Source: Sphingopyxis sp. DBS4 | GTDB taxonomy: Bacteria; Pseudomonadota; Alphaproteobacteria; Sphingomonadales; Sphingomonadaceae | Direction: 5' to 3' | Assembly (NCBI RefSeq): GCF_024628865.1 | Contig: NZ_CP102384.1 | Location: 3,235,001 to 3,299,000 of the forward strand | DNA length: 64,000 nt | Shown: in pieces, positions 28,113 to 36,877 of the stretch | How positions within the stretch are numbered: the first letter of the stretch is position 1 | Layout: the number at the start of each line of letters is the position of its first letter | Notes under the pieces: generated by a model | The model's database searches: none | Told to the model about the DNA's origin: nothing | The model's input: only the letters and a program-made list of their open reading frames with translations | Program-made: the position numbers and the translations under genes

Positions 28113-29050
28113 CCGAGCGACTGCTCGCGGAACATCGGACACTCGCACGCCTTTTCGCCCAGTCCCCCGAAGCGCTGGCGCGAACGCTCGGCAAGGACAG
28201 CCCGGTCGGCGCGATGCTCGTCGCCGCACGGTGCGCGACATTGGAGGCCATGCGCGAAGAGCTGAGCGGTCGCGGCATCGACCCCGACAATCCCAAATTG
28301 CTGCGTTATCTCAGGGCATCGATGGGCGCGCTTCCCGATGAGGCGCTGCGCGTGCTGTTCCTTGACCCGTCGCATCGCCTCATCGCGGATGAACAATTAC
28401 AGCGCGGAACGCTCGGCCATCTCGCAATCTATCCCCGCACGATATTTCGGCGAGCGATCGAACTCGACGCCGCCGCGATCATTCTCGTCCATAACCATCC
28501 TAGTGGCGACCCAGCGCCCAGCCGGTGCGATATCGAGGCAACTGAACGCCTGGCTACGATCGGACAAGCGCTCGACGTCGAGGTGCTGGAACATATCATT
28601 GTCGCGCTCCGAGGGCATCGGATGATCCTCCGGGGACGACCTGCCTCCGGTCGGACGTCTTCGCCCGGCACGCTACTTCGCGACAGAATTGCCGATTGGC
28701 GGAACTCACCCGATGCCGAGTTGGCGCTCGCCAACGCGCAGCGCGTATGGCGGCGGCGCCTTCTGCGCCGACAACTTGTCGGCGCAGAAGGCCTGTTCGG
28801 CGAACCGGCTTGGGATATGCTCATCGATCTCTTCATCCATGAGGCAGCGGCGAAATCAGTATCGACCAGCTCGCTTTGTATCGCGTCGGGCCTTCCGAGA
28901 ACGACGGCCCTCAGGCTGCTGCAGCGCCTTTGCGACGAGGGACTGTTGGCGCGGGAGCCGGATCGCCACGACGGAAGACGCAATTTCATCCGGCTGGCCC
29001 CCGATCTCGCGCAACGCCTCCTGGCCTATTTCGCGGCGGGCGACGAATGA
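28061..29050 (+). CDS. RadC-like JAB-domain protein fused to a winged helix
   Basis: A 329-residue protein. The central domain is RadC/JAMM-like, with the metal motif H-N-H-P-S-G-D-P-A-P-S and a downstream Asp in C-D-I-E-A-T; the preceding Glu-containing strand is present. The last 80 residues form a MarR-like winged helix (S-G-L-P-R-T-T-A-L-R-L-L-Q-R-L-C-D-E-G-L-L plus a wing). RadC proteins are common on mobile elements, without a settled role. The start ATG 28061 lies inside the preceding membrane-protein gene; the longer upstream frame is shadow. Confidence 0.82.
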   Translation: MLADLVAAIDPEHCESLAERLLAEHRTLARLFAQSPEALARTLGKDSPVGAMLVAARCATLEAMREELSGRGIDPDNPKLLRYLRASMGALPDEALRVLFLDPSHRLIADEQLQRGTLGHLAIYPRTIFRRAIELDAAAIILVHNHPSGDPAPSRCDIEATERLATIGQALDVEVLEHIIVALRGHRMILRGRPASGRTSSPGTLLRDRIADWRNSPDAELALANAQRVWRRRLLRRQLVGAEGLFGEPAWDMLIDLFIHEAAAKSVSTSSLCIASGLPRTTALRLLQRLCDEGLLAREPDRHDGRRNFIRLAPDLAQRLLAYFAAGDE

Positions 29051-29463
29051 TCGCCGTCCACGTCGCGGGACAATTCGTCACCAAGCTTCGGCCCGAGCTC
29101 CATCCGGCGGCTCAGCGAATCGACAAAGGCCTCCCACCGTTTCTTGCCAGTCACTTGCGCCGCCCGGAGTGCCGCGTCAGGGAGCGGGGGATTGTTGATC
29201 AGCCAGGAGCGGACGAACAGCGCGAAGCCTTCGTTCGACAATTCGACATGCCATTCGAGCCGGTCGAGTTGCCGCGACAGCCGATCGAGCCGCCGCGTCA
29301 GCACGGCCTCAAGTCGCTCCTCATGATCGGGAGTGAGCAAAGATGCGAGCGCGGCCTCGACGATGTCGGTGCGCGTGATGCGGCGGCTGCTCGCGCGTTC
29401 GTCGAGCTGGCGCGCCAGCACGCTATCGATCCGGAAGGTCCGCTTGACCGACGACTTCCTCAT
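29026..29463 (-). CDS. CopG/ribbon-helix-helix protein
   Basis: A 145-residue protein whose first 45 residues fit a ribbon-helix-helix DNA-binding fold (R-K-S-S-V-K-R-T-F-R-I-D ... T-R-T-D-I-V-E-A-A-L), followed by helices rich in Arg/Leu. It overlaps traG by four bases and converges with the radC-like gene, overlapping its 3' end by 25 bases. Such proteins next to traG/relaxase usually bind oriT or control transfer genes; here this is inferred from position. Confidence 0.8.
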   Translation of the reverse strand: MRKSSVKRTFRIDSVLARQLDERASSRRITRTDIVEAALASLLTPDHEERLEAVLTRRLDRLSRQLDRLEWHVELSNEGFALFVRSWLINNPPLPDAALRAAQVTGKKRWEAFVDSLSRRMELGPKLGDELSRDVDGDHSSPAAK

Positions 29464-31472
29464 AGTTCGATCCCGTCGTCCGGATCCTGCGACGCCAGGC
29501 GGGCGCCGCGGCGCATCGCACCGTCGATCGCCTTGCGCTCGCGGACGGGGTCATCCTCTCGTTCCTCGGTTGCGAAATCGAACTCGCTGACATCCGGGCG
29601 AGCCTCAGATACGATATTCTCATGGTCGGCCATCGCCGGCTCCTGCCGGATACCGCTGTTGGCGTCGCTATCGTCCTCCTCGCCGTCGCTCGCATCGGGG
29701 ATCTCATCATGAACTGCGATCTCGACCTTCCCGCCGGACAGGTCTTTCGGTCGTTCCAACGCGCTCCAGTCGTCGGGACGGCTTTCGCCGACTTGCGGCG
29801 GCGCGGGCGGCGGCAGGATCCGCGCCATCAATCGGGGGTCGGCATAGTATTTGGCCTTGCTCGCCCGGATCGGCGCGACGCCGGCGACCATGACGATTTC
29901 CTGATCGGGCGGCAGTTGCATGACCTCGCCGGGCGTCAGCAAGGCGCGGGCCGTCTCGGTCCGCGAGACCATCAGATGGCCAAGCCAGGGCGATAGCCGG
30001 TGCCCGGCATAATTTTTCATTGCGCGCATTTCGGTGGCGGTGCCGAGCGCGTCCGAGATCCGCTTGGCCGTCCGCTCGTCGTTTGTCGCGAAGCTGACTC
30101 GGACGTGACAATTGTCGAGGATGGCGTTGTTCTGGCCGTAAGCCTTCTCGATCTGATTCAAGGACTGGGCGATCAGAAACGCCTTGATCCCATAGCCGGC
30201 CATGAAGGCGAGCGCGCTCTCGAAGAAATCGAGCCGCCCCAGCGCCGGAAATTCATCGAGCATGAGAAGAAGGCGCTGCGACCGCGCACGCGGATTAAGT
30301 TCCTCGGTGAGCCGCCGCCCGATCTGATTGAGGATCAGACGAATGAGCGGCTTGGTGCGGCTGATGTCGCCGGGCGGCACGACGAGATAGAGCGAGGTCG
30401 CCGTCTCCCCCGCCACAAGGTCGGCGATGCGCCAGTCCGACCGCCGCGTCACCGCAGCGATGACGGGGTCGCGGTAAAGCCCTAGAAAGGACATGGCGGT
30501 CGAAAGGACGCCCGACCGCTCATTGGCCGACTTGTTGAGCAGATCCTGCGCCGCCGCCGCGACGACGGGATGGATACCCTTCTCGCCGAGATGTGCCGTC
30601 GACTGCATGATGCGCAGGGTCGAGGCGATACCGCGCCGCGGATCGGAGAGGAAGGCCGCGACGCCTGCGAGCGATTTATCCTCTTCGGCATAAAGAACAT
30701 GCAGGATGGCTCCGACGAGAAGCGAGTGGCTCGTTTTCTCCCAATGGTTGCGCTTCTCGAGGCTGCCTTCCGGATCGACAAGTACGTCGGCGACATTCTG
30801 GACGTCGCGCACCTCCCACGCGCCGCGCCGCACTTCGAGGAGAGGATTGTAAGCGGCCGACGCGATATTGGTGGGATCGAAGAGCAGGACGCGCCCATGC
30901 TGGGCCCGGAACCCCGACGTCAGCTGCCAATTCTCGCCCTTGATGTCATGCACGATGCAGCTGCCCGGCCAGGTGAGCAGCGTCGGCACGACAAGCCCGA
31001 CGCCCTTGCCCGACCGTGTCGGCGCGAAGCATAGGATATGTTCGGCGCCGTCATGGCGAAGATAGCTCCGACCAAAGCGCCCCAAGATGACCCCAGCCTC
31101 GTCGAGCATGCCTGCGCGGCGGATATCGCCAGCCTCGGCCCAGCGCGCTGAACCATAGGTCTCGGCGCGCTGCCGCTCACGGGCCCTCCACACCGACATG
31201 GAAATCGCGACAATGATCGAGGCGAAGCCGCCCGACGCCGCGATCATGGCGCCGCGGTAGAAAATCGGCGGCGCATAGGCATCATAGGCAAACCACCACC
31301 AGAAGAAGGCGGGCGGCGGATAGACCGGATAGTCACCGATGCGGAACCAGGGCGCGCCGAGCGCCGGCTGAAATCCAAGCGCGCCCGCGGTCCACTGCGT
31401 TGCTGCCCAGACCGCGAAGATCACGATCGAACCGACCGCAGTAATCTGTCCCCAGAGGATCTTGTCGTTCAT
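29460..31472 (-). CDS. traG: TraG/VirD4 type IV coupling protein
   Basis: A 670-residue coupling ATPase that brings the relaxase-DNA complex to the channel. Two N-terminal membrane segments (residues 12-32 and 72-95), Walker A A-P-T-R-S-G-K-G-V-G (about 150) and Walker B L-L-M-L-D-E-F-P-A-L-G are visible; the C-terminal 90 residues are acidic and variable. Start ATG 31472 is the family start; the frame is open upstream into the relaxase gene. Two copies of AGAAAGG lie ahead of it. Confidence 0.95.
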   Translation of the reverse strand: MNDKILWGQITAVGSIVIFAVWAATQWTAGALGFQPALGAPWFRIGDYPVYPPPAFFWWWFAYDAYAPPIFYRGAMIAASGGFASIIVAISMSVWRARERQRAETYGSARWAEAGDIRRAGMLDEAGVILGRFGRSYLRHDGAEHILCFAPTRSGKGVGLVVPTLLTWPGSCIVHDIKGENWQLTSGFRAQHGRVLLFDPTNIASAAYNPLLEVRRGAWEVRDVQNVADVLVDPEGSLEKRNHWEKTSHSLLVGAILHVLYAEEDKSLAGVAAFLSDPRRGIASTLRIMQSTAHLGEKGIHPVVAAAAQDLLNKSANERSGVLSTAMSFLGLYRDPVIAAVTRRSDWRIADLVAGETATSLYLVVPPGDISRTKPLIRLILNQIGRRLTEELNPRARSQRLLLMLDEFPALGRLDFFESALAFMAGYGIKAFLIAQSLNQIEKAYGQNNAILDNCHVRVSFATNDERTAKRISDALGTATEMRAMKNYAGHRLSPWLGHLMVSRTETARALLTPGEVMQLPPDQEIVMVAGVAPIRASKAKYYADPRLMARILPPPAPPQVGESRPDDWSALERPKDLSGGKVEIAVHDEIPDASDGEEDDSDANSGIRQEPAMADHENIVSEARPDVSEFDFATEEREDDPVRERKAIDGAMRRGARLASQDPDDGIEL

Positions 31473-31476
31473 TGCA

Positions 31477-31500
31477 AAATGCCTTTCTAAATGCCTTTCT
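31477..31500 (-). repeat. Tandem 12-base duplication of the traG ribosome-binding region
   Basis: AAATGCCTTTCT occurs twice in direct tandem (31477-31488 and 31489-31500, + strand reading). On the coding strand each copy carries AGAAAGG, so traG has two Shine-Dalgarno-like sites, the distal one touching the relaxase stop codon. It may be a replication-slippage duplication that adjusts traG translation. Confidence 0.8.
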
Positions 31501-33259
31501 AGATGCCGATGCCCCGGCCCAGCGCCCAATCGACCGAGCCGCCGGGGGACATGGTGCCGGTGATGTGCTGGCCGAGATGGCGGTCGAGCGCGGGGCGCCA
31601 GGGGACGAGCTGGAAACCCAGCCCGTCGTCGATCATGGCGAAGCGCCCCGATGCGAGCGTCACGCGCTCGCGGTAGACGCCGCTCACATAGTCGCCGGCA
31701 GCCGACGATTTGTGGGCAAGGCCGGTCCGCTCGGCAATCGATGCGGTCGCGGCTTCCAGTTCGCGCGAAGCGAGCTTGTCGATGAGCCCGGATGACAGGG
31801 TCAGCCGGTCCCCGGCGCGCGACGCCAATCCCTGCTCGACGAGATAGCGCGCCCGCTTCTCCATCGCCTGGCGGATTTCGAGACCGAAGCCATTCCCGCA
31901 CGCGACCGGTTCACGGGCGACGAGTTGGCGGTCGAGCCAGGTCGCGCCGGGCGCGGTGACCTGCGACGCGAGCGGGAGGTCCGAGCGCGTCGCAAGCGAC
32001 ATATGCGCGCGCCCCTTGCCATCCTCCCAACTGCGGAGCTCGACGATCGAGCCCGGCCTGGCATCACCGGTCATCTCCATGTAGTTGAAGCGGATGTGAT
32101 GGGTTCGCCCGTCGGCGCCGTCGACGATCGCATAGGCGCTGCCGGCAAGTTCGTCATGCAACCCCCGCTCGACAAGGCGGCCCACGATCGCGGTCTCGGG
32201 CGCGCCGTCGTGAAGCGCGAGCGCGGCGGGATCGAAGCGGCGCCCGCCGCGCGACAGCGCGCGGTGCATCGTCTTGATGATATCGCCGCGCACCGCGACC
32301 TCGCGCAGCGCCGGCTCGGCGCCGGCCCCGAGCGCCCAAAGGCCGGCGCCCTGCCGCTCGGCGAGACCCATCTGCTCGAGCCGGGCGGCGCGGCCGACCA
32401 GCAGGCCGTGCATATGCCGGTCTTCGTTCGCTGCGGGGCGCAGATCGATGACTCCGCCCGCTTCGTCGGCGAGCCTCTGCAGTCGGGCATCGAGACTTGT
32501 CCAGCGATCGGCATCGACTTCGCGCGCGAGCGCGCTTTGCATGTCGAGCTCACTGCGTGGACCGAGTTCGAGCGTTGCAAGTGCTTCGGCCCGTCCGCGA
32601 ATGCCTGCGGCGATATAGCCGCGGTCGATGACGAGATCGGCGCCATCATCGGTGACGCCGCGCACGAGGATATGGATATGCGGATTGTCGGTGTTCCAAT
32701 GATCGACCGCGACCCAGTCGAGGCGGGTCTGGAGATCGCGTCCCATGTCCGTCATGAGATCGCGCGTGAAGGAACGGAGATCGCCGAGATCCGCGGCGTC
32801 CTCCGGGCTCACGATCAGCCGGAAGTGATGCCGGTCGTCTTCGCAGCGCGCGGCGAAGGCATCGCGATCGGCGGCGTCGCCGCCCGCATCGAACATGCTC
32901 GCGTCGCGGCCGTCACGGGTCACGCCTTCCCGCTCGAGATAGGAGATATGACGCGCCAGCGGCGCGGCGCGAAACCGCGCGCCTTGGTGGCGGACGACGC
33001 GCGCCATGACCGTGACGCGCCGGGCGCCAGGCTGACGGCGCATCGCCGCCATGGCCCGCCGGCCCCGTCCATGCGTGCCGGTCCCGCCGCCAGCGCCGCG
33101 GCCAGGCCGCGAGCGGGTGTAGCCCGACCGCGAGGCTGCTTTGCGCACCTGCGTAGCGAGCCGCTTGCCCTTGCCTGCCGACCCTGCCCCGCGATCGCGG
33201 CTCCGTCCCGGCCTGATGCGGAAATCATGGTCGTCACCGCGCATCGGGGGCGGTGCCAT
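31499..33259 (-). CDS. Relaxase/mobilisation nuclease (VirD2-like, DUF3363)
   Basis: A 586-residue relaxase. A basic, Arg/Gly-rich head of about 100 residues precedes R-H-I-S-Y-L-E-R-E-G with a candidate catalytic Tyr, then H-H-F-R-L-I-V-S-P-E and the metal-binding H-W-N-T-D-N-P-H-I-H-I motif; the C-terminal half is the DUF3363 region. It nicks oriT and is led through the channel with the strand. An alternative start is ATG 33244. The 200 bases upstream (33260-33463) are a candidate place for oriT, but no nic site is provable by eye. Confidence 0.92.
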   Translation of the reverse strand: MAPPPMRGDDHDFRIRPGRSRDRGAGSAGKGKRLATQVRKAASRSGYTRSRPGRGAGGGTGTHGRGRRAMAAMRRQPGARRVTVMARVVRHQGARFRAAPLARHISYLEREGVTRDGRDASMFDAGGDAADRDAFAARCEDDRHHFRLIVSPEDAADLGDLRSFTRDLMTDMGRDLQTRLDWVAVDHWNTDNPHIHILVRGVTDDGADLVIDRGYIAAGIRGRAEALATLELGPRSELDMQSALAREVDADRWTSLDARLQRLADEAGGVIDLRPAANEDRHMHGLLVGRAARLEQMGLAERQGAGLWALGAGAEPALREVAVRGDIIKTMHRALSRGGRRFDPAALALHDGAPETAIVGRLVERGLHDELAGSAYAIVDGADGRTHHIRFNYMEMTGDARPGSIVELRSWEDGKGRAHMSLATRSDLPLASQVTAPGATWLDRQLVAREPVACGNGFGLEIRQAMEKRARYLVEQGLASRAGDRLTLSSGLIDKLASRELEAATASIAERTGLAHKSSAAGDYVSGVYRERVTLASGRFAMIDDGLGFQLVPWRPALDRHLGQHITGTMSPGGSVDWALGRGIGI

Positions 33260-33463
33260 ACGAAAAGTTGGGAGAAAACGGCGCGTTCAACGCGATGATA
33301 TGGCAGATTTCGGCAGAGCCATACGCGCAAACCCGCAGAAAACCGACCATGGAGTGCCCGAAGCTGGCACGGCTTTTATCTTGCCCTCCCCCATGTCCCT
33401 TCCAGCAAGCGACCACCGGCCCTGAGCAGAGCCTGTCAAAAAACCCAGCGGCCCCGCCGTCCG

Positions 33464-34171
33464 TCACCGGTCACGGCCATCGGACAAGGGAATGAAAATG
33501 GAAGCACCTGCAGCCCGGGCAGGCGCAGCCGTTCCCGACGGGCTTGCAGGTTGTGCGTCGTCAGACGGCAAATTTCGCTCAGCGAAGAGCGCCGCATCGC
33601 GCCATCCCGGCGCGGGCGACAGCATCGACGGAGCAGTTGCGGCGCTGCCTGATACATGCAATTCGGGTGCGATCTTGGCGACATAGGCGATCGTCTCAGC
33701 GGGCAGACCGCGGCGCCCCGATGCGAAGGCATCGGCGCGGCCCGGCCCCGCGTTGTACGCCGCGAGCATCAACTGAACGTCGCCATAGCGGTCCCACATC
33801 GCGCGCAGATAGGCTGCACCGGCGAGGATATTGGCGCGCGGGTCGAACGGATCCGCCCCGAGCCGATGGCGCGCGGTCAGCGACGCCCAGGTTCCGGGCA
33901 TGATCTGCATCAGCCCCATCGCCCCGGCGTGCGAAACCGCACCAACCTTGCCGCGGCTTTCGGCGTGCATCACGCGCCAGATCCAAAGCTCCGGAATGCC
34001 GAAGCGCTGTGCGGCTTCGGCGACCGGTGCGGCATGAGGATGGCGCGCCGGTTGCACCGCCGCGGCAGCGGGCGGGCAAGCCAGAGGCATCGCGAATGAC
34101 GCAAGAAACGCGCCGCAAGGCACGCTGACGCGAAGCGCGAACCCACCCACGAAGCGCAGCAGCAGCCCCAT
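33464..34171 (-). CDS. Lytic transglycosylase, VirB1-like
   Basis: A 235-residue SLT-domain protein with a signal peptide (cleaved after A-A-A-A-A-V about residue 39). The catalytic Glu is in M-H-A-E-S-R-G, followed by the family motifs A-M-G-L-M-Q-I-M-P and A-Y-N-A-G-P-G. It would open peptidoglycan for assembly of the mating channel. The C-terminal 70 residues are Ala/Ser/Pro-rich. It stands upstream of the relaxase on the same strand. Confidence 0.9.
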   Translation of the reverse strand: MGLLLRFVGGFALRVSVPCGAFLASFAMPLACPPAAAAVQPARHPHAAPVAEAAQRFGIPELWIWRVMHAESRGKVGAVSHAGAMGLMQIMPGTWASLTARHRLGADPFDPRANILAGAAYLRAMWDRYGDVQLMLAAYNAGPGRADAFASGRRGLPAETIAYVAKIAPELHVSGSAATAPSMLSPAPGWRDAALFAERNLPSDDAQPASPSGTAAPARAAGASIFIPLSDGRDR

Positions 34172-34174
34172 GGC

Positions 34175-34507
34175 TCAGTTCCCGGCCTGCGGTTCGGGGC
34201 GCGAACAGAGAATAGACAAATCGCCGTCGTCTGGGCCCAGGCGAACCAGATTTGCGCGCAACGGCGCAGCAAGGCTCGGGTCGTCGATCTGCAGCGCAAT
34301 ATATAAACCGCGCGGACCCGTGCGATCCCAACCGGCCCCGATCTCCGCACCGAGTGCGGGATCTCCGATCAGTAAGCGCCAACCTGGCGCATTCTCTTTT
34401 TCAGAATAGGCTGCCGGTGCGAGCTCGATTTGCGCGTCGAACGCGAGCGTCTTGATCGAGCCGGAATATCCTCCCGTCGTATTCCGGCGCATTGTCCCGA
34501 TGATCAT
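34175..34507 (-). CDS. DUF736 protein (copy 1, diverged)
   Basis: A 110-residue DUF736-family protein: I-G-T-M-R-R-N-T-T-G-G-Y-S-G-S-I-K-T-L at the N-terminus and Y-I-A-L-Q-I-D-D-P-S-L-A-A-P near the C-terminus match the family, but the centre is more diverged than in copies 2 and 3. Four-base overlap with the signal-peptidase gene. DUF736 proteins accompany alphaproteobacterial conjugative elements in multiple copies; function unknown. Confidence 0.85.
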   Translation of the reverse strand: MIIGTMRRNTTGGYSGSIKTLAFDAQIELAPAAYSEKENAPGWRLLIGDPALGAEIGAGWDRTGPRGLYIALQIDDPSLAAPLRANLVRLGPDDGDLSILCSRPEPQAGN

Positions 34508-35091
34508 GATGACGTCTCCTTGCTGCGTGATGGCGGGTGGTCGGGTTCGGCGGAGCCCCAGCGAAGCGCCGCCGTCGGATGCGAGCGGGTGAGGATCGGG
34601 TGCGCGGTGCCGAGCAGACCAGCTGCCGGCATCGCCCCGAAATAGCGGCCGTCGAGGCTGTCGCGCGCCGCATTGACGAGAAAGAGTTCGTCACCGCCGA
34701 CGATCCGGCAACCCGTCCAGACGGGGAGCGGACGACCGGCCCGATCGCGCGCCAGCGCGCGGGCGGCCGCGACGCCATCGAGCGTGACGAAGACGCCGGA
34801 ACGACAGACGAGCGCGCCGGGAAGACCGGCGACCCGCTTCAGCATCGGCACGTCGCGCGGCAAATATCCGCGCTGCGCAAGGAATGTCCCGAGTGCGGAC
34901 GGCGGGGCGATGGCGACAAGGTCGCCGAGCCGCGGCGGCGCGCCCACATCGACCCAATAGAGGCCGGTCGGAGCGCTGGCGCTCACATTCCAGAGGAAGC
35001 GCGGCGCGGGCTTGAGCCACGCAACCGCGACGAACGATGTGCTGAAGATCGCCGCGGCCGCCGCCGTGGCGCGAAGTGCCCGGCGGCTCAT
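34504..35091 (-). CDS. traF: TraF, S26-family signal peptidase for conjugation
   Basis: A 195-residue membrane-anchored serine peptidase. After an N-terminal helix (A-T-A-A-A-A-A-I-F-S-T-S-F-V-A-V-A) come the nucleophile strand N-V-S-A-S-A-P-T-G-L-Y and the general-base lysine in M-L-K-R-V-A-G-L-P-G. TraF enzymes mature and cyclise TrbC pilin in RP4-type systems. ATG 35091 overlaps the DUF2840 stop (ATGA), which decides the start over an in-frame ATG nine codons earlier. Confidence 0.9.
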   Translation of the reverse strand: MSRRALRATAAAAAIFSTSFVAVAWLKPAPRFLWNVSASAPTGLYWVDVGAPPRLGDLVAIAPPSALGTFLAQRGYLPRDVPMLKRVAGLPGALVCRSGVFVTLDGVAAARALARDRAGRPLPVWTGCRIVGGDELFLVNAARDSLDGRYFGAMPAAGLLGTAHPILTRSHPTAALRWGSAEPDHPPSRSKETSS

Positions 35092-35633
35092 AACTCGACC
35101 GCCCGGCGGCGCAGCCATGCCGTATGGCGGTCACGGGAATATGGCCGGAATGGCAGCCCCGCCGAAATCCGGCTGCCGACATGGCGCCAATGATCGGGCG
35201 CCGCATCGCAGGCATCGATGCCGGTCGCTTCGACCGCGTCGATCGCCTCAAGCGCCTGTTGCACTTTCGGCCAGCCGTCGATCCGCGCGAGGATATCCGC
35301 GCCGGGATGGACGAACGGCAGCGTTGCATAAGCTTCGCCAGGCACAACCGCCGCGGCAATCGCGATGGTCGAATGGATCGTCCCGAAGTCGTTCGACGTC
35401 CAGCGCACGTAAGCAAAGACGGCGCCGGGCCGGAACGCCGCGACGCGCTTGGCGCGGCTCAAGATGCGCTCGGCTGCGATGCGGCCGAAGCGGATCCACT
35501 GCTCGTGTCGCCCCTCGATCCAGGTCATTTCGACCTCAGTGAGCGCGGTGTCACGCGGCGACGGGTGTGTGCCAGCGTTGCAATTAGCGGTTAGCCGCGG
35601 GCGCAGCGCCCGTTCAAAATCGACGCCGCGCAT
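35088..35633 (-). CDS. DUF2840 protein
   Basis: A 181-residue DUF2840 protein with the family strands T-E-V-E-M-T-W-I-E-G-R, W-I-R-F-G-R and I-D-G-W-P-K-V, ending in A-W-L-R-R-R. ATG 35633 overlaps the upstream stop as TAATG, supporting this start. The family is restricted to conjugative elements of alphaproteobacteria, always beside traF; no function is known. Confidence 0.88.
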   Translation of the reverse strand: MRGVDFERALRPRLTANCNAGTHPSPRDTALTEVEMTWIEGRHEQWIRFGRIAAERILSRAKRVAAFRPGAVFAYVRWTSNDFGTIHSTIAIAAAVVPGEAYATLPFVHPGADILARIDGWPKVQQALEAIDAVEATGIDACDAAPDHWRHVGSRISAGLPFRPYSRDRHTAWLRRRAVEL

Positions 35634-35875
35634 TAGCGCTGCACCTGCCGCGCCGGGTGCACGGTGCCGGTGCCGGGATCGGACGTCGACGAACGCCGGC
35701 CAAGTTCGACCCAGGCATCGAGTTCGTCGATCGCATAGACGACCCGGCCGCCAAGCTTGCGATAGGCGGGACCCGTTCCATAGCAGCGATGCTTCTCCAG
35801 CGTCCGGTGCGAGAGGCCGACCCGCTTTGCGGCATCGGGGGTCGTCAGAAAACGCGGTGGGTGACCGGTGGTCAT
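35633..35875 (-). CDS. Helix-turn-helix excisionase-like protein (AlpA/MerR type)
   Basis: An 80-residue protein with one HTH_17-type winged helix: F-L-T-T-P-D-A-A-K-R-V-G-L-S-H-R-T-L-E-K-H-R, then G-P-A-Y-R-K-L-G-G-R-V-V-Y and D-E-L-D-A-W-V. This is the typical fold of excisionases and small element-encoded regulators. It starts the operon running into DUF2840 and traF and may regulate it or assist excision; both are inferred. Confidence 0.85.
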   Translation of the reverse strand: MTTGHPPRFLTTPDAAKRVGLSHRTLEKHRCYGTGPAYRKLGGRVVYAIDELDAWVELGRRSSTSDPGTGTVHPARQVQR

Positions 35876-35977
35876 GGGGGGCTCCTTCCAGCGGCCGGAC
35901 CGGAAAGCGCGGGCCGGCGGGCGATGTCGCGTGGTGGCGCGAAAGCGCGCGCGCGGGGGAGCGGCAGAATTGCGGCG

Positions 35978-36755
35978 CTATTTTTGTCGCCCCGCCCGGT
36001 CTGCCAGCAGCGCGCGGTATCCGCCCGCCGCCAGCGCCTCGGCTTCGCGGATGAGCCGCTGGGTCCGGCGCCGCTCGGGAGAGGATTTCCACGCCGAGCC
36101 GCGGCCGACATCCAGGCGTGGATAGATGAGCCGGCGGGCGACCTCATGGCTGGTCACGTCCAGTTCGCCGCGAAGATCGAGAATCGACAGAAGCAAATCG
36201 AGGCGCTGTGCCTGGTAGGATGTCGGCCGAGACACGGCCGACGCCGACGATATGCCGCGGAGCCATCGTTCCAGATCCGCTACCGCCTGTAGGCGCGTCT
36301 CGGCCATGCCATCGCACGGAATCAGCGCAGCAAGCGCACCGTGAGCTGGATCGCAGCGCAGCCAGATCCGGTGCATGATGCGGTTTTCGCCCAATATATA
36401 ATGACCGCCGTCAAGCGCGATCCGAGAGCAAAGGCGATGCGTCCAGCGAGCCGGATCGAGGCGCAGGTCAGCGGCAAAAGTCGGCGGTGCAGCGTCGAGG
36501 ATCACGATATAGGGGCAGACCGCCGCGTCCCAGAAGGCTGGCGCGTCGAGCGCGGAAACACGCGGATCGACCGGGAAAGCAGAGGCCCCATCGCCGGGCC
36601 ATGCCCTCCTGCGACGCCGGATCGGCCTTGCGATCCGACATCACGCTTCGATAGTCACGGCGATAGTCCGGACTGCGGCGCAGAAACTCCTGGGCGTAGC
36701 CGGGAAAGTCGAGGCGCAGCGGCCCTTCGCTTTTTGCCGTCGTCTCGATCGCCAT
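35978..36755 (-). pseudogene. DUF6499/DUF2285 regulator gene with a frameshift
   Basis: The gene starts at ATG 36755 behind GGAGG and encodes a DUF6499-type N-terminus (Y-A-Q-E-F-L-R-R-S-P-D-Y-R-R-D-Y) up to R-R-W-G-L-C-F-P. The homologous continuation (V-D-P-R-V-S-A-L-D-A-P-A-F-W-D and the whole DUF2285 domain to 35978) lies in the next frame. Removing one base in CCCGG at about 36571-36576 restores one open frame of about 258 codons. So either the gene is broken, or the two halves are made separately (the downstream frame could start at GTG 36505), or a frameshift is used. Confidence 0.7.
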
Positions 36756-36844
36756 AACAGCCTCCGGGGAGACCGAAGAGTTGGCGATATGCGGGCATGC
36801 GCCAATTCCAAGACGCGGGGATATCCATCCCCAGTAATGGGTAT

Positions 36845-36867
36845 CCCGCCCGGCGCTGCCGGGCGGG
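36845..36867 (-). terminator. GC-rich hairpin after DUF736 copy 2
   Basis: A perfect 10-base-pair stem (CCCGCCCGGC / GCCGGGCGGG) with a three-base loop lies 11 bases beyond the DUF736 stop on the - strand. No T-run follows, so it may pause or stabilise rather than terminate. Confidence 0.5.
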
Positions 36868-36877
36868 TCCCTGCGGC

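Noticed and set aside
31925..33298. 457-codon open frame on the + strand
   Set aside because: Antisense to the relaxase gene, without domain or ribosome site; shadow frame.
33260..33463. oriT upstream of the relaxase
   Set aside because: Position is suitable and a GTGCC/GGCAC inverted repeat is present, but no recognisable nic-site consensus supports a call.
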